A stretch of 64,000 nucleotides of DNA, taken from positions 21,114,101-21,178,100 of the forward strand of contig NC_092677.1 in the NCBI RefSeq assembly GCF_964355755.1, written 5' to 3'. The DNA comes from Antedon mediterranea (Eukaryota > Echinodermata > Crinoidea > Comatulida > Antedonidae). The notes beneath the pieces are model-generated. The model was not told the DNA's origin. It ran no database searches and worked only from the letters and a program-made list of their open reading frames with translations. Made by a program: the position numbers and the translations under genes. Shown piece by piece: positions 1 to 10,599 of this stretch (positions are counted from its first letter, which is position 1; each line of letters opens with the position of its first letter).

Positions 1-3000
1 AAAAACACCAAAGTGCTCAGAATACATTCAAATCGCATTTTGAGACGTTTTAGACCATTTTGTGATTTTCGAAAAAACTTGTTAACATAAAAACACCAAA
101 GTGCTCAGAATACCTTCAAATCGTGTTTTGAGACGTTTTAGACCATTTTGTGATTTTGGAAAAACTTGTTAACATAAAAACACCAAAGTGCTCAGAATAC
201 CTTCAAATCGCATTTGGAGACGTTTTAGACCATTTTGTGATTTTCGAAAAAACTTGTTAACATAAAAACACCAAAGTGCTCAGAAAAGCTTCAAATCGCA
301 ATTGGAGACGTTTTAAACCATTTTGTTCATTTCGATGAAACTTGGTTACACAAAAACATCAAATTGCACAAAATGGCTTAATATGGTATGGGAAAACGTT
401 TTAGACCATTTTGAACATTTCGAGAAAACTTTTTCACACAAAACTTCAAAGTGTACAGAATAGCTTCAAATCGCATTAGAAACCGTTTTAGACCATTTTG
501 AGCATTTCGAAAAACTTTTTCACACAAAACATCAAAGTTTACAAAATAGCTTCAAATCGCATTTGGAGACGTTTTAGACCATTTTGTGATTTTCGAAAAA
601 ACTTGTTAACATAAAAACACCAAAGTGCTCAGAATACCTTCAAATCGCATTTTGAGACGTTTTAGACCATTTTGTGATTTTCGAAAAATCTTGTTAACAT
701 AAAAATACCAAAGTGCTCAGAATACCTTCAAATCGTGTTTTGAGACGTTTTAGACCATTTTGTGATTTTCGAAAAAACTTGTTAACATAAAAACACCAAA
801 GTGCTCAGAATACCTTCAAATCGCATTTGGAGACGTTTTAGACCATTTTGTGATTTTCGAAAAAACTTGTTAACATAAAAACACCAAAGTGCTCAGAAAA
901 GCTTCAAATCGCATTTGGAGACGTATTAAACCATTTTGTTCATTTCGATGAAACTTGGTTACACAAAAACATCAAAGAGCACAAAAGTATTTAAAAACGT
1001 TTTAGACCATTTTGAGCATTCCGACAAAACTTTTTCACACAAAACATCAAAGTGTACAGAATAGCTTTAAATCGCATTTGGAGACGTTTTAGACCATTTT
1101 GTAGTTTTCGAAAAAACTTGTTAACATAAAAACACAAAAGAGCTTCAAATCGCATTTGGAGACGTTTTAGACCCTTTTGTGCATTTCGATGAAACTTGGT
1201 TACACAAAAACATCAAAGTGCTTAAAATCACATTAGAAAAAGTTTTAGACCATTTTGAGCATTTCGTTAAAACTTTTCACACAAAAACATCAAAGTCCAC
1301 AAAATAGCTTAATATCGTATTCAAAAACGTTTTAGACCATTTTGAGCATTTCGAAAAAACTTTTTCACACAAAACATCAAAGTTTACAAAATAGCTTCAA
1401 ATCGCATTTGGAGACGTTTTAGACCATTTTGTGATTTTCGAAAAAACTTGTTAACATAAAAACACCAAAGTGCTCAGAATACCTTCAAATCGCATTTTGA
1501 GACGTTTTAGACCATTTTGTGATTTTCGAAAAAACAACATAAAAACACCAAAGTGCTCAGAATACCTTTAAATCGCATTGGGAGACGTTTTAGACCATTT
1601 TGTGATTTTGGAAAAAACTTGTTAACATAAAAACACCAAAGTGCTCAGAATACCTTCAAATCGTATTTTGAGACGTTTTAGACAATTTTGTGATTTTCGA
1701 ATAAACTTGTTAACATAAAAACACCAAAGTGCTTAGAAAAGCATCAAATCGCATTTGGAGACGTTTTAGACAATTTTGTGCATTTCGATGAAACTTGGTT
1801 ACACAAAAACATCAAAGTGTACAGAATAGCTTCAAATCGCATTAGAAACCGTTTTAGACCATTTTGAGCATTTCGAAAAAACTTTTTCACACAAAACATC
1901 AAAGTGTACAAAATAGCTTCAAATCGCATTTGGAGACGTTTTAGACAATTTTGTGATTTTCGAAAAAACTTGTTTACATAAAAACACCAAAGTGCTAAGA
2001 ATAGCTTCCAATCGCATTTGGAGACGTTTTAGACCCTTTTGTGCATTTCGATGAAACTTGGTTACACAAAAACATCAAAGTGCTTAAAATCACATTAGAA
2101 ACCGTTTTAGACCATTTTGAGCATTTCGTTAAAATTTTTCACAGAAAAACATCAAAGAGCAAAAAATAGCTTAATATCGTATTTAAAAACGTTTTAGACC
2201 ATTTTGAGCATTTCGACAAAACTTTTTCACACAAAACATCAAAGTGTACAGAATAGCTTAATATCGCATTTGGAGACGTTTTAACCCATTTTGAGCATTT
2301 CGATAAAATTTTACACACAAAAACATCAAAGTGCACAAAATAGCTTAATATGGTATTTAAAAACGTTTTAGAACATTTTGAGCATTTCAACAAAACTTTT
2401 TCTCACAAAACATCAAAGTGTACAGAATAGCTTCAAATCGCATTTGGAGACGTTTTAGACCATTTTGTGCATTTCGATGAAACTTGGTTACACAAAAACA
2501 TCAAAGTGCTTAAAATCACATTTTGAGCATTTCGTTAAAACTTTTCACACAAAAACATCAAAGAGTAAAAAATAGCTTAATATCGTATTTAAAAACGTTT
2601 TAGACCATTTTGAGCATTTCGACAAAATTTTTTCACACAAAACATCAAAGTGTACAGAATAGCTTTAAATCGCATTTGGAGACGTTTTAGACCATTTTGT
2701 TAATTTCGATGAAACAAAAACACAAAAACATCAAATTGCACAAAATGGCTTAATATGATATGGGAAAACGTTTTAGACCATTTTGAACATTTCGTTAAAA
2801 GTTTTCACACAAAAACATCAAAGTCCACAAAATAGCTTAATATCGTATTTAAAAACGTTTTAGACCATTTTGAGCATTTCGAAAAAACTTTTTCACACAA
2901 AACATCAAAGTTTACAAAATAGCTTCAAATCGCATTTGGAGACGTTTTAGACCATATTGTGATTTTCGAAAAAACTTGTTAACATAAAAACACCAAAGTG

Positions 3001-3942
3001 CTCAGAATACCTTCAAATCGCATTTTGAGACGTTTTAGACCATTTTGTGATTTTCGAAAAAACTTATTTACATAAAAACACCAAAGTGCTTAGAAAAGCT
3101 TCAAATAGCATTTGGAGACGTTTTAAACCATTTTGTTCATTTCGATGAAACTTGGTTACACAAAAACATCAAAGTGCACAAAAGTATTTAAAAACGTTTT
3201 AGACCATTTTGAGCATTCCGTCAAAACTTTTTCACACAAAACATCAAAGTGTACAGAATAGCTTTAAATCGCATTTGGAGACGTTTTAGACCATTTTGTA
3301 TTTTTCGAAAAAACTTGTTAACATAAAAACACAAAAGAGCTTCAAATCGCATTTGGAGACGTTTTAGACCCTTTTGTGCATTTCGATGAAACTTGGTTAC
3401 ACAAAAACATCAAAGTGCTTAAAATCACATTAGAAACCGTTTTAGACCATTTTGAGCATTTCGTTAAAACTTTTCACACAAAAACATCAAAGTCCACAAA
3501 ATAGCTTAATATCGTATTTAAAAACGTTTTAGACCATTTTGAGCATTTCGAAAAAACTTTTTCACACAAAACATCAAAGTTTACAAAATAGCTTCAAATC
3601 GCATTTGGAGACGTTTTAGACCATTTTGTGATTTTCGAAAAAACTTGTTAACATAAAAACACCAAAGTGCTCAGAAAAGCTTCAAATCGCATTTGGAGAC
3701 GTTTTAAACCATTTTGTTCATTTCGATGAAACTTGGTTACACAAAAACATCAAAGAGCACAAAAGTATTTAAAAACGTTTTAGACCATTTTGAGCATTCC
3801 GACAAAACTTTTTCACACAAAACATCAAAGTGTACAGAATAGCTTTAAATCGCATTTGGAGACGTTTTAACCCATTTTGAGCATTTCGATAAAATTTTAC
3901 ACACAAAAACATCAAAGTGCACAAAATAGCTTAATATGGTAT
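1..3942 (+). repeat. Satellite array, segment 1 (left of the piggyBac-like insertion)
   Basis: The segment is made only of head-to-tail monomers of about 76-88 bp. Each starts with GTTTTAGACCATTTTG or a close variant, has a central TTTCG followed by A-rich words, and ends in AAATCGCATTTGGAGAC or ATCGTATTTAAAAAC. It begins inside a monomer, so the array extends left of the window. It is the left part of segmental copy A: position 1 corresponds to 20845, and the offset of 20844 holds to about 3060. At about 3062 copy A lacks 527 bp (six monomers) that copy B has at about 23905-24431. No gene is visible. Confidence 0.97.
47..134 (+). repeat. Exemplar 88-bp satellite monomer, type a (GTGATTTTCG type)
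   Basis: This runs from one GTTTTAGACC to the next and is 88 bp long. Diagnostic words are GTGATTTTCGAAAAAAC, CTTGTTAACATAAAAACACC and GTGCTCAGAATACC. The GTTAAC word is a 6-bp palindrome and lies inside the target duplicated by the retrotransposon at 28474-29119. Type a often occurs in runs of two to five, with end variants CGCATTTTG, CGTGTTTTG, CGTATTTTG and CGCATTTGG. It is the most regular monomer type by eye. Confidence 0.95.
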
Positions 3943-3946
3943 TTAA
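3943..3946 (+). repeat. TTAA target-site duplication, left
   Basis: TTAA lies directly outside the left terminal inverted repeat and is part of a satellite monomer end (GGTATTTAAAAACG). The uninterrupted counterpart in copy B is at 25314-25317 (offset 21371). Duplication of TTAA is the signature of piggyBac-superfamily transposition. Confidence 0.95.
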
Positions 3947-3960
3947 CACTTTGACTGCCA
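3947..3960 (+). repeat. Left terminal inverted repeat of the piggyBac-like element
   Basis: CACTTTGACTGCCA is the exact reverse complement of 4974-4987. The next base inward does not match, so the perfect inverted repeat is 14 bp. The CTTTGACTGCCA core resembles ends known from animal piggyBac-type elements. Confidence 0.95.
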
Positions 3961-3983
3961 AACACGAAGATCTTCGTTTTTGG
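3958..3983. repeat. Subterminal palindrome 1
   Basis: A 26-bp imperfect palindrome, with one mismatched pair (3963/3978), centred between 3970 and 3971 on GAAGATCTTC. It begins inside the terminal inverted repeat, so the end of the element can form a hairpin. It may be a transposase-binding or structural end, which is inference. Confidence 0.9.
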
Positions 3984-3996
3984 AAACACAACGCTT

Positions 3997-4025
3997 GACT
4001 GCCAAAAACGAAGATCTTCGTTTTT
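3997..4025. repeat. Subterminal repeat of the end plus palindrome 2
   Basis: GACTGCCA recurs at 3997-4004, 44 bp inside its terminal copy at 3953-3960. It runs into a perfect 22-bp palindrome (4004-4025) centred on AAGATCTT, with flanking AAAAACG/CGTTTTT. The left end is thus a short tandem duplication of terminus plus palindrome. Confidence 0.9.
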
Positions 4026-4448
4026 CGCGTTAATTAGGTAGATAGGTTAATTATTGGTATATACTATAAATATGAACACTATATTCGGTCTGGACCGTCA
4101 ATATTTTACAATTTGAAAGTAACTAATCTGGTTACGAACGACTGTCAAAATGGTACCTGTCGAAATAACAAACACCGCGCATCACAGTAGCGCGTAGAGC
4201 GATGGCTTGGCGCATTGTGTATCGGTCGCGCGCTAGCTATGCCGCCGAAGCATTACAAAGGTTTTTGTGGATTGACATGTTTGTTTGTTATCTGAATAAA
4301 AAATAATGGAGTCATTTTCAATATGAAGTCTTTAATTTTATTATTGTATGTATACCCTAATTGTTTTGGTGTTTTACTGAAAGTGACCGAGTTTCACGCA
4401 ACAAACTTGTTTTGAAATGGTATGGTTATTATCATCAGTTTACTATCT

Positions 4449-4490
4449 CCTAGGCCTAGGCTAGTAGTACTAGGCTAGCCTAGCCCTAGT
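4449..4490. repeat. CTAGG/TAGGCC-rich cluster inside the MITE
   Basis: This short patch is dense in CTAG and AGGCCT words and contains the palindromes CTAGGCCTAG and AGGCTAGCCT. Isolated copies of the word also occur near 4517, 4531 and 4632. Such motifs are frequent in non-coding DNA of several marine invertebrates. That is a weak taxonomic hint only. Confidence 0.6.
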
Positions 4491-4933
4491 CGTAAAACGG
4501 TTCCGGACCAACTTTAGGCCTGGTTAACTAGGCCTGGTGTCTTTACTATGTGGATTTTGGCGAAACATTGATGTAAGATTTATGATTTATAAAATGTAAT
4601 ACATTTTTCGATAGTGATAACTTGTTTATATAGGCCTATCGGTGCCGTGTAAGTAACTTTTTCGTTGTTTGTTGATCTCACCGGGCGATATTTTCATATT
4701 GTGATGTCTTACACAAAATCGCGATTATCTCGACTTTCTTGCGCGAAACTACGAAAAATTCAAAAAGTGGGTTACTTTCATTTTACTATTACGATTCACA
4801 TATTGCGATTTAAAAATCGTTCTTGGTACCATTGTAAAGCTAAAATCTTTATGATTATTTTAGTCTAAATTACATATAAATCAGATCACATACATGGTTT
4901 CAATCAGCTTTAATAAAAACATCGAATTGGGCT

Positions 4934-4954
4934 AAAAACGATGGCGGTGGCAGT
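4934..4954. repeat. Right subterminal repeat of the piggyBac-like element
   Basis: TGGCAGT at 4948-4954 repeats the inner part of the right terminal inverted repeat (4974-4980) 26 bp further in. AAAAACGA at 4934-4941 matches one half of the left palindromes. The right end therefore carries a degenerate version of the left end's terminus-plus-palindrome architecture. Confidence 0.7.
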
Positions 4955-4973
4955 TTCTAACTGGAAAAACCTC

Positions 4974-4987
4974 TGGCAGTCAAAGTG
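4974..4987 (-). repeat. Right terminal inverted repeat of the piggyBac-like element
   Basis: TGGCAGTCAAAGTG is the exact reverse complement of 3947-3960 and is followed directly by the TTAA duplication. Confidence 0.95.
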
Positions 4988-4991
4988 TTAA
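4988..4991 (+). repeat. TTAA target-site duplication, right
   Basis: TTAA directly follows the right terminal inverted repeat. The satellite monomer resumes with AAACGTTTTAGACC, so removing the element plus one TTAA restores an ordinary monomer junction like that at 25311-25330. Confidence 0.95.
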
Positions 4992-6391
4992 AAACGTTTT
5001 AGACCATTTTGAGCATTTCAACAAAACTTTTTCTCACAAAACATCAAAGTGTACAGAATAGCTTCAAATCGCATTTGGGGACGTTTTAGACCATTTTGTG
5101 CATTTCGATGAAACTTGGTTACACAAAAACATCAAAGTGCTTAAAATCACATTTTGAGCATTTCGTTAAAACTTTTCACACAAAAACATCAAAGTCCACA
5201 AAATAGCTTAATATCGTATTTAAAAACGTTTTAGACCATTTTGAGCATTTCGAAAAAACTTTTCCACACAAAACATCAAAGTTTACAAAATAGCTTCAAA
5301 TCGCATTTGGAGACGTTTTAGACCATTTTGTGATTTTCGTAAAAACTTGTTAACATAAAAACACCAAAGTGCTTAGAAAAGCTTCAAATCGCATTTGGAG
5401 ACGTTTTAGACCATTTTGTGCATTTCGATGAAACTTGGTTACACAAAAACATCAAAGTGCTTAAAATCACATTTTGAACATTTCGTTAAAAGTTTTCACA
5501 CAAAAACATCAAAGAGTAAAAAATAGCTTAATATCGTATTTAAAAACGTTTTAGACCATTTTGAGCATTTCGAAAAAACTTTTCCACACAAAACATCAAA
5601 GTTTACAAAATAGCTTCAAATCGCATTTGGAGACGTTTTAGACCATTTTGTGATTTTCGAAAAAACTTGTTAACATAAAAACACCAAAGTGCTCAGAATA
5701 CCTTCAAATCGCATTTGGAGACGTTTTAGACAATTTTGTGATTTTCGAAAAAACTTGTTAACATAAAAACACCAAAGTGCTCAGAAAAGCTTCAAATCGC
5801 ATTTGGAGACGTTTTAAACCATTTTGTTCATTTCGATGAAACTTGGTTACACAAAAACATCAAAGAGCACAAAAGTATTTAAAAACGTTTTAGACCATTT
5901 TGAGCATTCCGACAAAACTTTTTCACACAAAACATCAAAGTGTACAGAATAGCTTTAAATCGCATTTGGAGACGTTTTAGACCATTTTGTAGTTTTCGAA
6001 AAAACTTGTTAACATAAAAACACAAAAGAGCTTCAAATCGCATTTGGAGACGTTTTAGACCCTTTTGTGCATTTCGATGAAACTTGGTTACACAAAAACA
6101 TCAAAGTGCTTAAAATCACATTAGAAACCGTTTTAAACCATTTTGAGCATTTCGTTAAAACTTTTCACACAAAAACATCAAAGTCCACAAAATAGCTTAA
6201 TATCGTATTTAAAAACGTTTTAGACAATTTTGAGCATTTCGAAAAAACTTTTTCACACAAAACATCAAAGTTTACAAAATAGCTTCAAATCGCATTTGGA
6301 GACGTTTTAGACCATTTTGTGATTTTCGAAAAAACTTGTTAACATAAAAACACCAAAGTGCTCAGAATACCTTCAAATCGCATTTTGAGAC

Positions 6392-6477
6392 GTTTTAGAC
6401 CATTTTGTTCATTTCGATGAAACAAAAACACAAAAACATCAAATTGCACAAAATGGCTTAATATGATATGGGAAAAC
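6392..6477 (+). repeat. Exemplar 86-bp satellite monomer, type g (ATGAAACAAAAACAC type)
   Basis: This is a distinctive monomer of 86 bp. It carries TTCATTTCGATGAAACAAAAA, then AAATTGCACAAAATGGC and a GATATGGGAAAAC end. A sister form keeps CTTGGTTACAC in the middle and ends GGTATGGGAAAAC. Type g recurs at nearly every higher-order boundary, for example near 2695, 19140, 20030, 23540, 39790, 48535, 54370, 55440, 56360, 59715 and 63900, so it is a useful marker for aligning higher-order copies. Confidence 0.9.
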
Positions 6478-6827
6478 GTTTTAGACCATTTTGAACATTT
6501 CGTTAAAAGTTTTCACACAAAAACATCAAAGTCCACAAAATAGCTTAATATCGTATTTAAAAACGTTTTAGACCATTTTGAGCATTTCGAAAAAACTTTT
6601 CCACACAAAACATCAAAGTTTACAAAATAGCTTCAAATCGCATTTGGAGACGTTTTAGACCATTTTGTGATTTTCGAAAAAACTTGTTAACATAAAAACA
6701 CAAAAGTGCTCAGAATACCTTCAAATCGCATTTGGAGACGTTTTAGACCATTTTGTGATTTTCGAAAAAACTTGTTTACATAAAAACACCAAAGTGCTTA
6801 GAAAAGCTTCAAATCGCATTTGGAGAC

Positions 6828-6903
6828 GTTTTAAACCATTTTGTTCATTTCGATGAAACTTGGTTACACAAAAACATCAAAGAGCACAAAAGTATTTAAA
6901 AAC
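6828..6903 (+). repeat. Exemplar 76-bp satellite monomer, type e (short form)
   Basis: This 76-bp monomer begins GTTTTAAACC rather than GTTTTAGACC. It contains TTCATTTCGATGAAACTTGG, then AAAGAGCACAAAAGTATTTA. Compared with the 87-bp types it lacks about 11 bp near its 3' part. It recurs many times, usually followed by a monomer with GAGCATTCCGACAAAAC. Confidence 0.9.
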
Positions 6904-6990
6904 GTTTTAGACCATTTTGTGCATTCCGACAAAACTTTTTCACACAAAACATCAAAGTGTACAGAATAGCTTTAAATCGCATTTGGAGAC

Positions 6991-7407
6991 GTTTTAGACC
7001 ATTTTGTAGTTTTCGAAAAAACTTGTTAACATAAAAACACCAAAGAGCTTCAAATCGCATTTGGAGACGTTTTAGACCCTTTTGTGCATTTCGATGAAAC
7101 TTGGTTACACAAAAACATCAAAGTGCTTAAAATCACATTAGAAACCGTTTTAGACCATTTTGAGCATTTCGTTAAAACTTTTCACACAAAAACATCAAAG
7201 TCCACAAAATAGCTTAATATCGTATTTAAAAACGTTTTAGACCATTTTGAGCATTTCGAAAAAACTTTTTCACACAAAACATCAAAGTTTACAAAATAGC
7301 TTCAAATCGCATTTGGAGACGTTTTAGACCATTTTGTGATTTCGAAAAAACTTGTTAACATAAAAACACCAAAGTGCTCAGAATACCTTCAAATCGCATT
7401 TGGAGAC
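6991..7407 (+). repeat. Recurring five-monomer cassette (types f-b-c-d-a)
   Basis: Five successive monomers in fixed order: f 6991-7068 (78 bp, TAGTTTTCG, 10 bp shorter than type a), b 7069-7146 (78 bp, CCCTTTTGTGCATTTCGATG, ending ATTAGAAACC), c 7147-7233 (87 bp, TTTCGTTAAAAC, TCCACAAAATAGC, GTATTTAAAAAC), d 7234-7320 (87 bp, TTTCGAAAAAAC, GTTTACAAAATAGC) and a 7321-7407 (87 bp, one T missing). The same order recurs near 1090, 3290, 5980, 8620, 10880, 11830, 12770, 16730, 21940, 24660, 26310, 27320, 29600, 31870, 32820, 35420, 38190, 41900 and 47630. The array is therefore built from ordered blocks, not from a homogeneous monomer. Confidence 0.88.
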
Positions 7408-10400
7408 GTTTTAGACCATTTTGTGATTTTCGAAAAAACTTAACATAAAAACACCAAAGTGCTCAGAATACCTTCAAATCGCATTTGGAGACGTTTTAGA
7501 TCATTTTGTGATTTTCGAAAAAACTTGTTAACATAAAAACACCAAAGTGCTCAGAATACCTTCAAATCGTATTTTGAGACGTTTTAGAAAATGTTGTGAT
7601 TTTCGAAAAAACTTGTTAACATAAAAACACCAAAGTGCTTAGAAAAGCTTCAAATCGCATTTGGATACGTTTTAGACGATTTTGTTCATTTCGATGAAAC
7701 TTGGTTACACAAAAACATCAAAGAGCACAAAAGAGCTTAATATCGTATTTAAAAACGTTTTATACCATTTTGAGCATTTCGAAAAAACTTTTTCACACAA
7801 AACATCAAAGTTTACAAAATAGCTTCAAATCGCATTTGGAGACGTTTTAGACCATTTTGTGATTTTCGAAAAAACTTGTTAACATAAAAACACCAAAGTG
7901 CTCAGAATACCTTCAAATCGCATTTTGAGACGTTTTAGACCATTTTGTGATTTTCGAAAAAACTTAACATAAAAACACCAAAGTGCTCAGAATACCTTCA
8001 AATCGCATTTGGAGACGTTTTAGATCATTTTGTGATTTTCGAAAAAACTTGTTAACATAAAAACACCAAAGTGCTCAGAATACCTTCAAATCGTATTTTG
8101 AGACGTTTTAGAAAATTTTGTGATTTTCGAAAAAACTTGTTAACATAAAAAAACCAAAGTGCTTAGAAAAGCTTCAAATCGCATTTGGAGACGTTTTAGA
8201 CAATTTTGTTCATTTCGATGAAACTTGGTTACACAAAAACATCAAAGAGCACAAAAGAGCTTAATATCGTATTTAAAAACGTTTTATACCATTTTGAGCA
8301 TTTCGAAAAAACTTTTTCACACAAAACATCAAAGTTTACAAAATAGCTTCAAATCGCATTTGGAGACGTTTTAGACCATTTTGTAGTTTTCGAAAAAACT
8401 TGTTAACATAAAAACACAAAAGTGCTTAGAAAAGCTTCAAATCGCATTTGGAGACGTTTTAGACCATTTTGTTCATTTCGATGAAACTTGGTTACACAAA
8501 AACATCAAAGAGCACAAAAGTATTTTAAAACGTTTTAGACCATTTTGAGCATTCCGACAAAACTTTTTCACACAAAACATCAAAGTGTACAGAATAGCTT
8601 TAAATCGCATTTGGAGACGTTTTAGACCATTTTGTAGTTTTCGAAAAAACTTGTTAACATAAAAACACAAAAGAGCTTCAAATCGCATTTGGAGACGTTT
8701 TAGACCCTTTTGTGCATTTCGATGAAACTTGGTTACACAAAAACATCAAAGTGCTTAAAATCACATTAGAAACCGTTTTAGACCATTTTGAGCATTTCGT
8801 TAAAACTTTTCACAAAAAAACATCAAAGTCCACAAAATAGCTTAATATCGTATTTAAAAACGTTTTAGACCATTTTGAGCATTTCGAAAAAACTTTTTCA
8901 CACAAAACATCAAAGTTTACAAAATAGCTTCAAATCGCATTTGGAGACGTTTTAGATCATTTTGTGATTTTCGAAAAAACTTGTTAACATAAAAACACCA
9001 AAGTGCTCAGAATACCTTCAAATCGCATTTTGAGACGTTTTAGACCATTTTGTGATTTTCGAAAAAACTTAACATAAAAACACCAAAGTGCTCAGAATAC
9101 CTTCAAATCGCATTTGGAGACGTTTTAGATCATTTTGTGATTTTCGAAAAAACTTGTTAACATAAAAACACCAAAGTGCTCAGATTACCTTCAAATCGTA
9201 TTTTGAGACGTTTTAGACAATTTTGTGATTTTCGAAAAAACTTGTTAACATAAAAACACCAAAGTGCTTAGAAAAGCTTCAAATCGCATTTGGAGACGTT
9301 TTAGACCATTTTGTGCATTTCGATGAAACTTGGTTACACAAAAACATCAAAGTGCTTAAAATCACATTTTGAGCATTTCGTTAAAACTTTTCACACAAAA
9401 ACATCAAAGAGCAAAAATAGCTTAATATCGTATTTAAAAACGTTTTAGACCATTTTGAGCATTTCGACAAAACTTTTTCACACAAAACATCAAAGTGTAC
9501 AGAATAGCTTTAAATCGTATTTGGAGACGTTTTAGACCATTTTGATCATTTCGATGAAACAAAAACACAAAAACATCAAATTGCACAAAATGGCTTAATA
9601 TGATATGGGAAAACGTTTTAGACCATTTTGAACATTTCGTTAAAACTTTTCACACAAAAACATCAAAGTCCACAAAATAGCTTAATATCGTATTTAAAAA
9701 CGTTTTAGACCATTTTGAGCATTTCGAAAAAACTTTTTCACACAAAACATCAAAGTGTACAAAATAGCTTCAAATCGCATTTGGAGACGTTTTAGACAAT
9801 TTTGTGATTTTCGAAAAAACTTGTTTACATAAAAACACCAAAGTGCTAAGAATAGCTTCCAATCGCATTTGGAGACGTTTTAGACCCTTTTGTGCATTTC
9901 GATGAAACTTGGTTACACAAAAACATCAAAGTGCTTAAAATCACATTAGAAACCGTTTTAGACCATTTTGAGCATTTCGTTAAAATTTTTCACAGAAAAA
10001 CATCAAAGAGCAAAAAATAGCTTAATATCGTATTTAAAAACGTTTTAGACCATTTTGAGCATTTCGACAAAACTTGTTCACACAAAACATCAAAGTGTAC
10101 AGAATAGCTTCAAATCGCATTTGGAGACGTTTTAAACCATTTTGAGCATTTCGATAAAATTTTACACACAAAAACATCAAAGTGCACAAAATAGCTTAAT
10201 ATGGTATTTAAAAACGTTTTAGACCATTTTGAGCATTTCAAAAAAACTTTTTCTCACAAAACATCAAAGTGTACAGAATAGCTTCAAATCGCATTTGGAG
10301 ACGTTTTAGACAATTTTGTGCATTTCGATGAAACTTGGTTACACAAAAACATTAAAGTGCTTAAAATCACATTTTGAGCATTTCGTTAAAACTTTTCACA

Positions 10401-10599
10401 CAAAAACATCAAAGTCCACAAAATAGCTTAATATCGTATTTAAAAACGTTTTAGACCATTTTGAGCATTTCGAAAAAACTTTTTCACACAAAACATCAAA
10501 GTTTACAAAATAGCTTCAAATCGCATTTGGAGACGTTTTAGACCATTTTGTGATTTTCGAAAAAACTTGTTAATATAAAAACACCAAAGTGCTCAGAAT

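Larger units (their letters stand above)
3947..4987. mobile_element. Non-autonomous piggyBac-like element (MITE-like), 1041 bp
   Basis: A 1041-bp non-satellite block is bounded by perfect 14-bp terminal inverted repeats (CACTTTGACTGCCA) and TTAA duplications, which places it in the piggyBac superfamily. The ends carry secondary copies of the ACTGCCA word, 44 bp inside on the left and 26 bp inside on the right, plus palindromes. The interior has a GC-richer, CpG-containing patch (about 4170-4260), a CTAGG/TAGGCC-rich patch (about 4449-4490) and AT-rich stretches. No transposase domain is recognisable; the longest plus-strand frame (4665-4868, 67 codons) looks random. It presumably depends on a transposase encoded elsewhere. 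It is absent from the corresponding place in copy B. Confidence 0.92.

Noticed and set aside
1744-2393. Repeated open frames of 61-88 codons on the minus strand (also near 15649-16084, 17387-17979, 22588-23237, 37105-37540, 38844-39493, 50962-51216, 60962-61147), with KCSKWSKTF-like repeats
   Set aside because: Most monomers are 87 bp, a multiple of three, so a stop-free frame persists over a few monomers and recurs in each duplicate. The frames end at 78- or 88-bp monomers. They show no domain, signal or start context, and similar frames exist on the other strand.
1-3942. CRISPR-like array of short repeats
   Set aside because: The whole 76-88-bp unit is conserved, with no unique spacers between short repeats. 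There is no cas gene, and the insertions are of animal type.
4665-4868. 67-codon plus-strand frame inside the piggyBac-like element
   Set aside because: It has no resemblance to a piggyBac transposase (no visible DDD-type catalytic context), and a frame this short is expected by chance in 1 kb.
4293-4915. Possible polyadenylation signals (AATAAA near 4295 and 4911) inside the MITE
   Set aside because: Such hexamers are expected by chance in AT-rich DNA, and no transcription unit is visible to use them.
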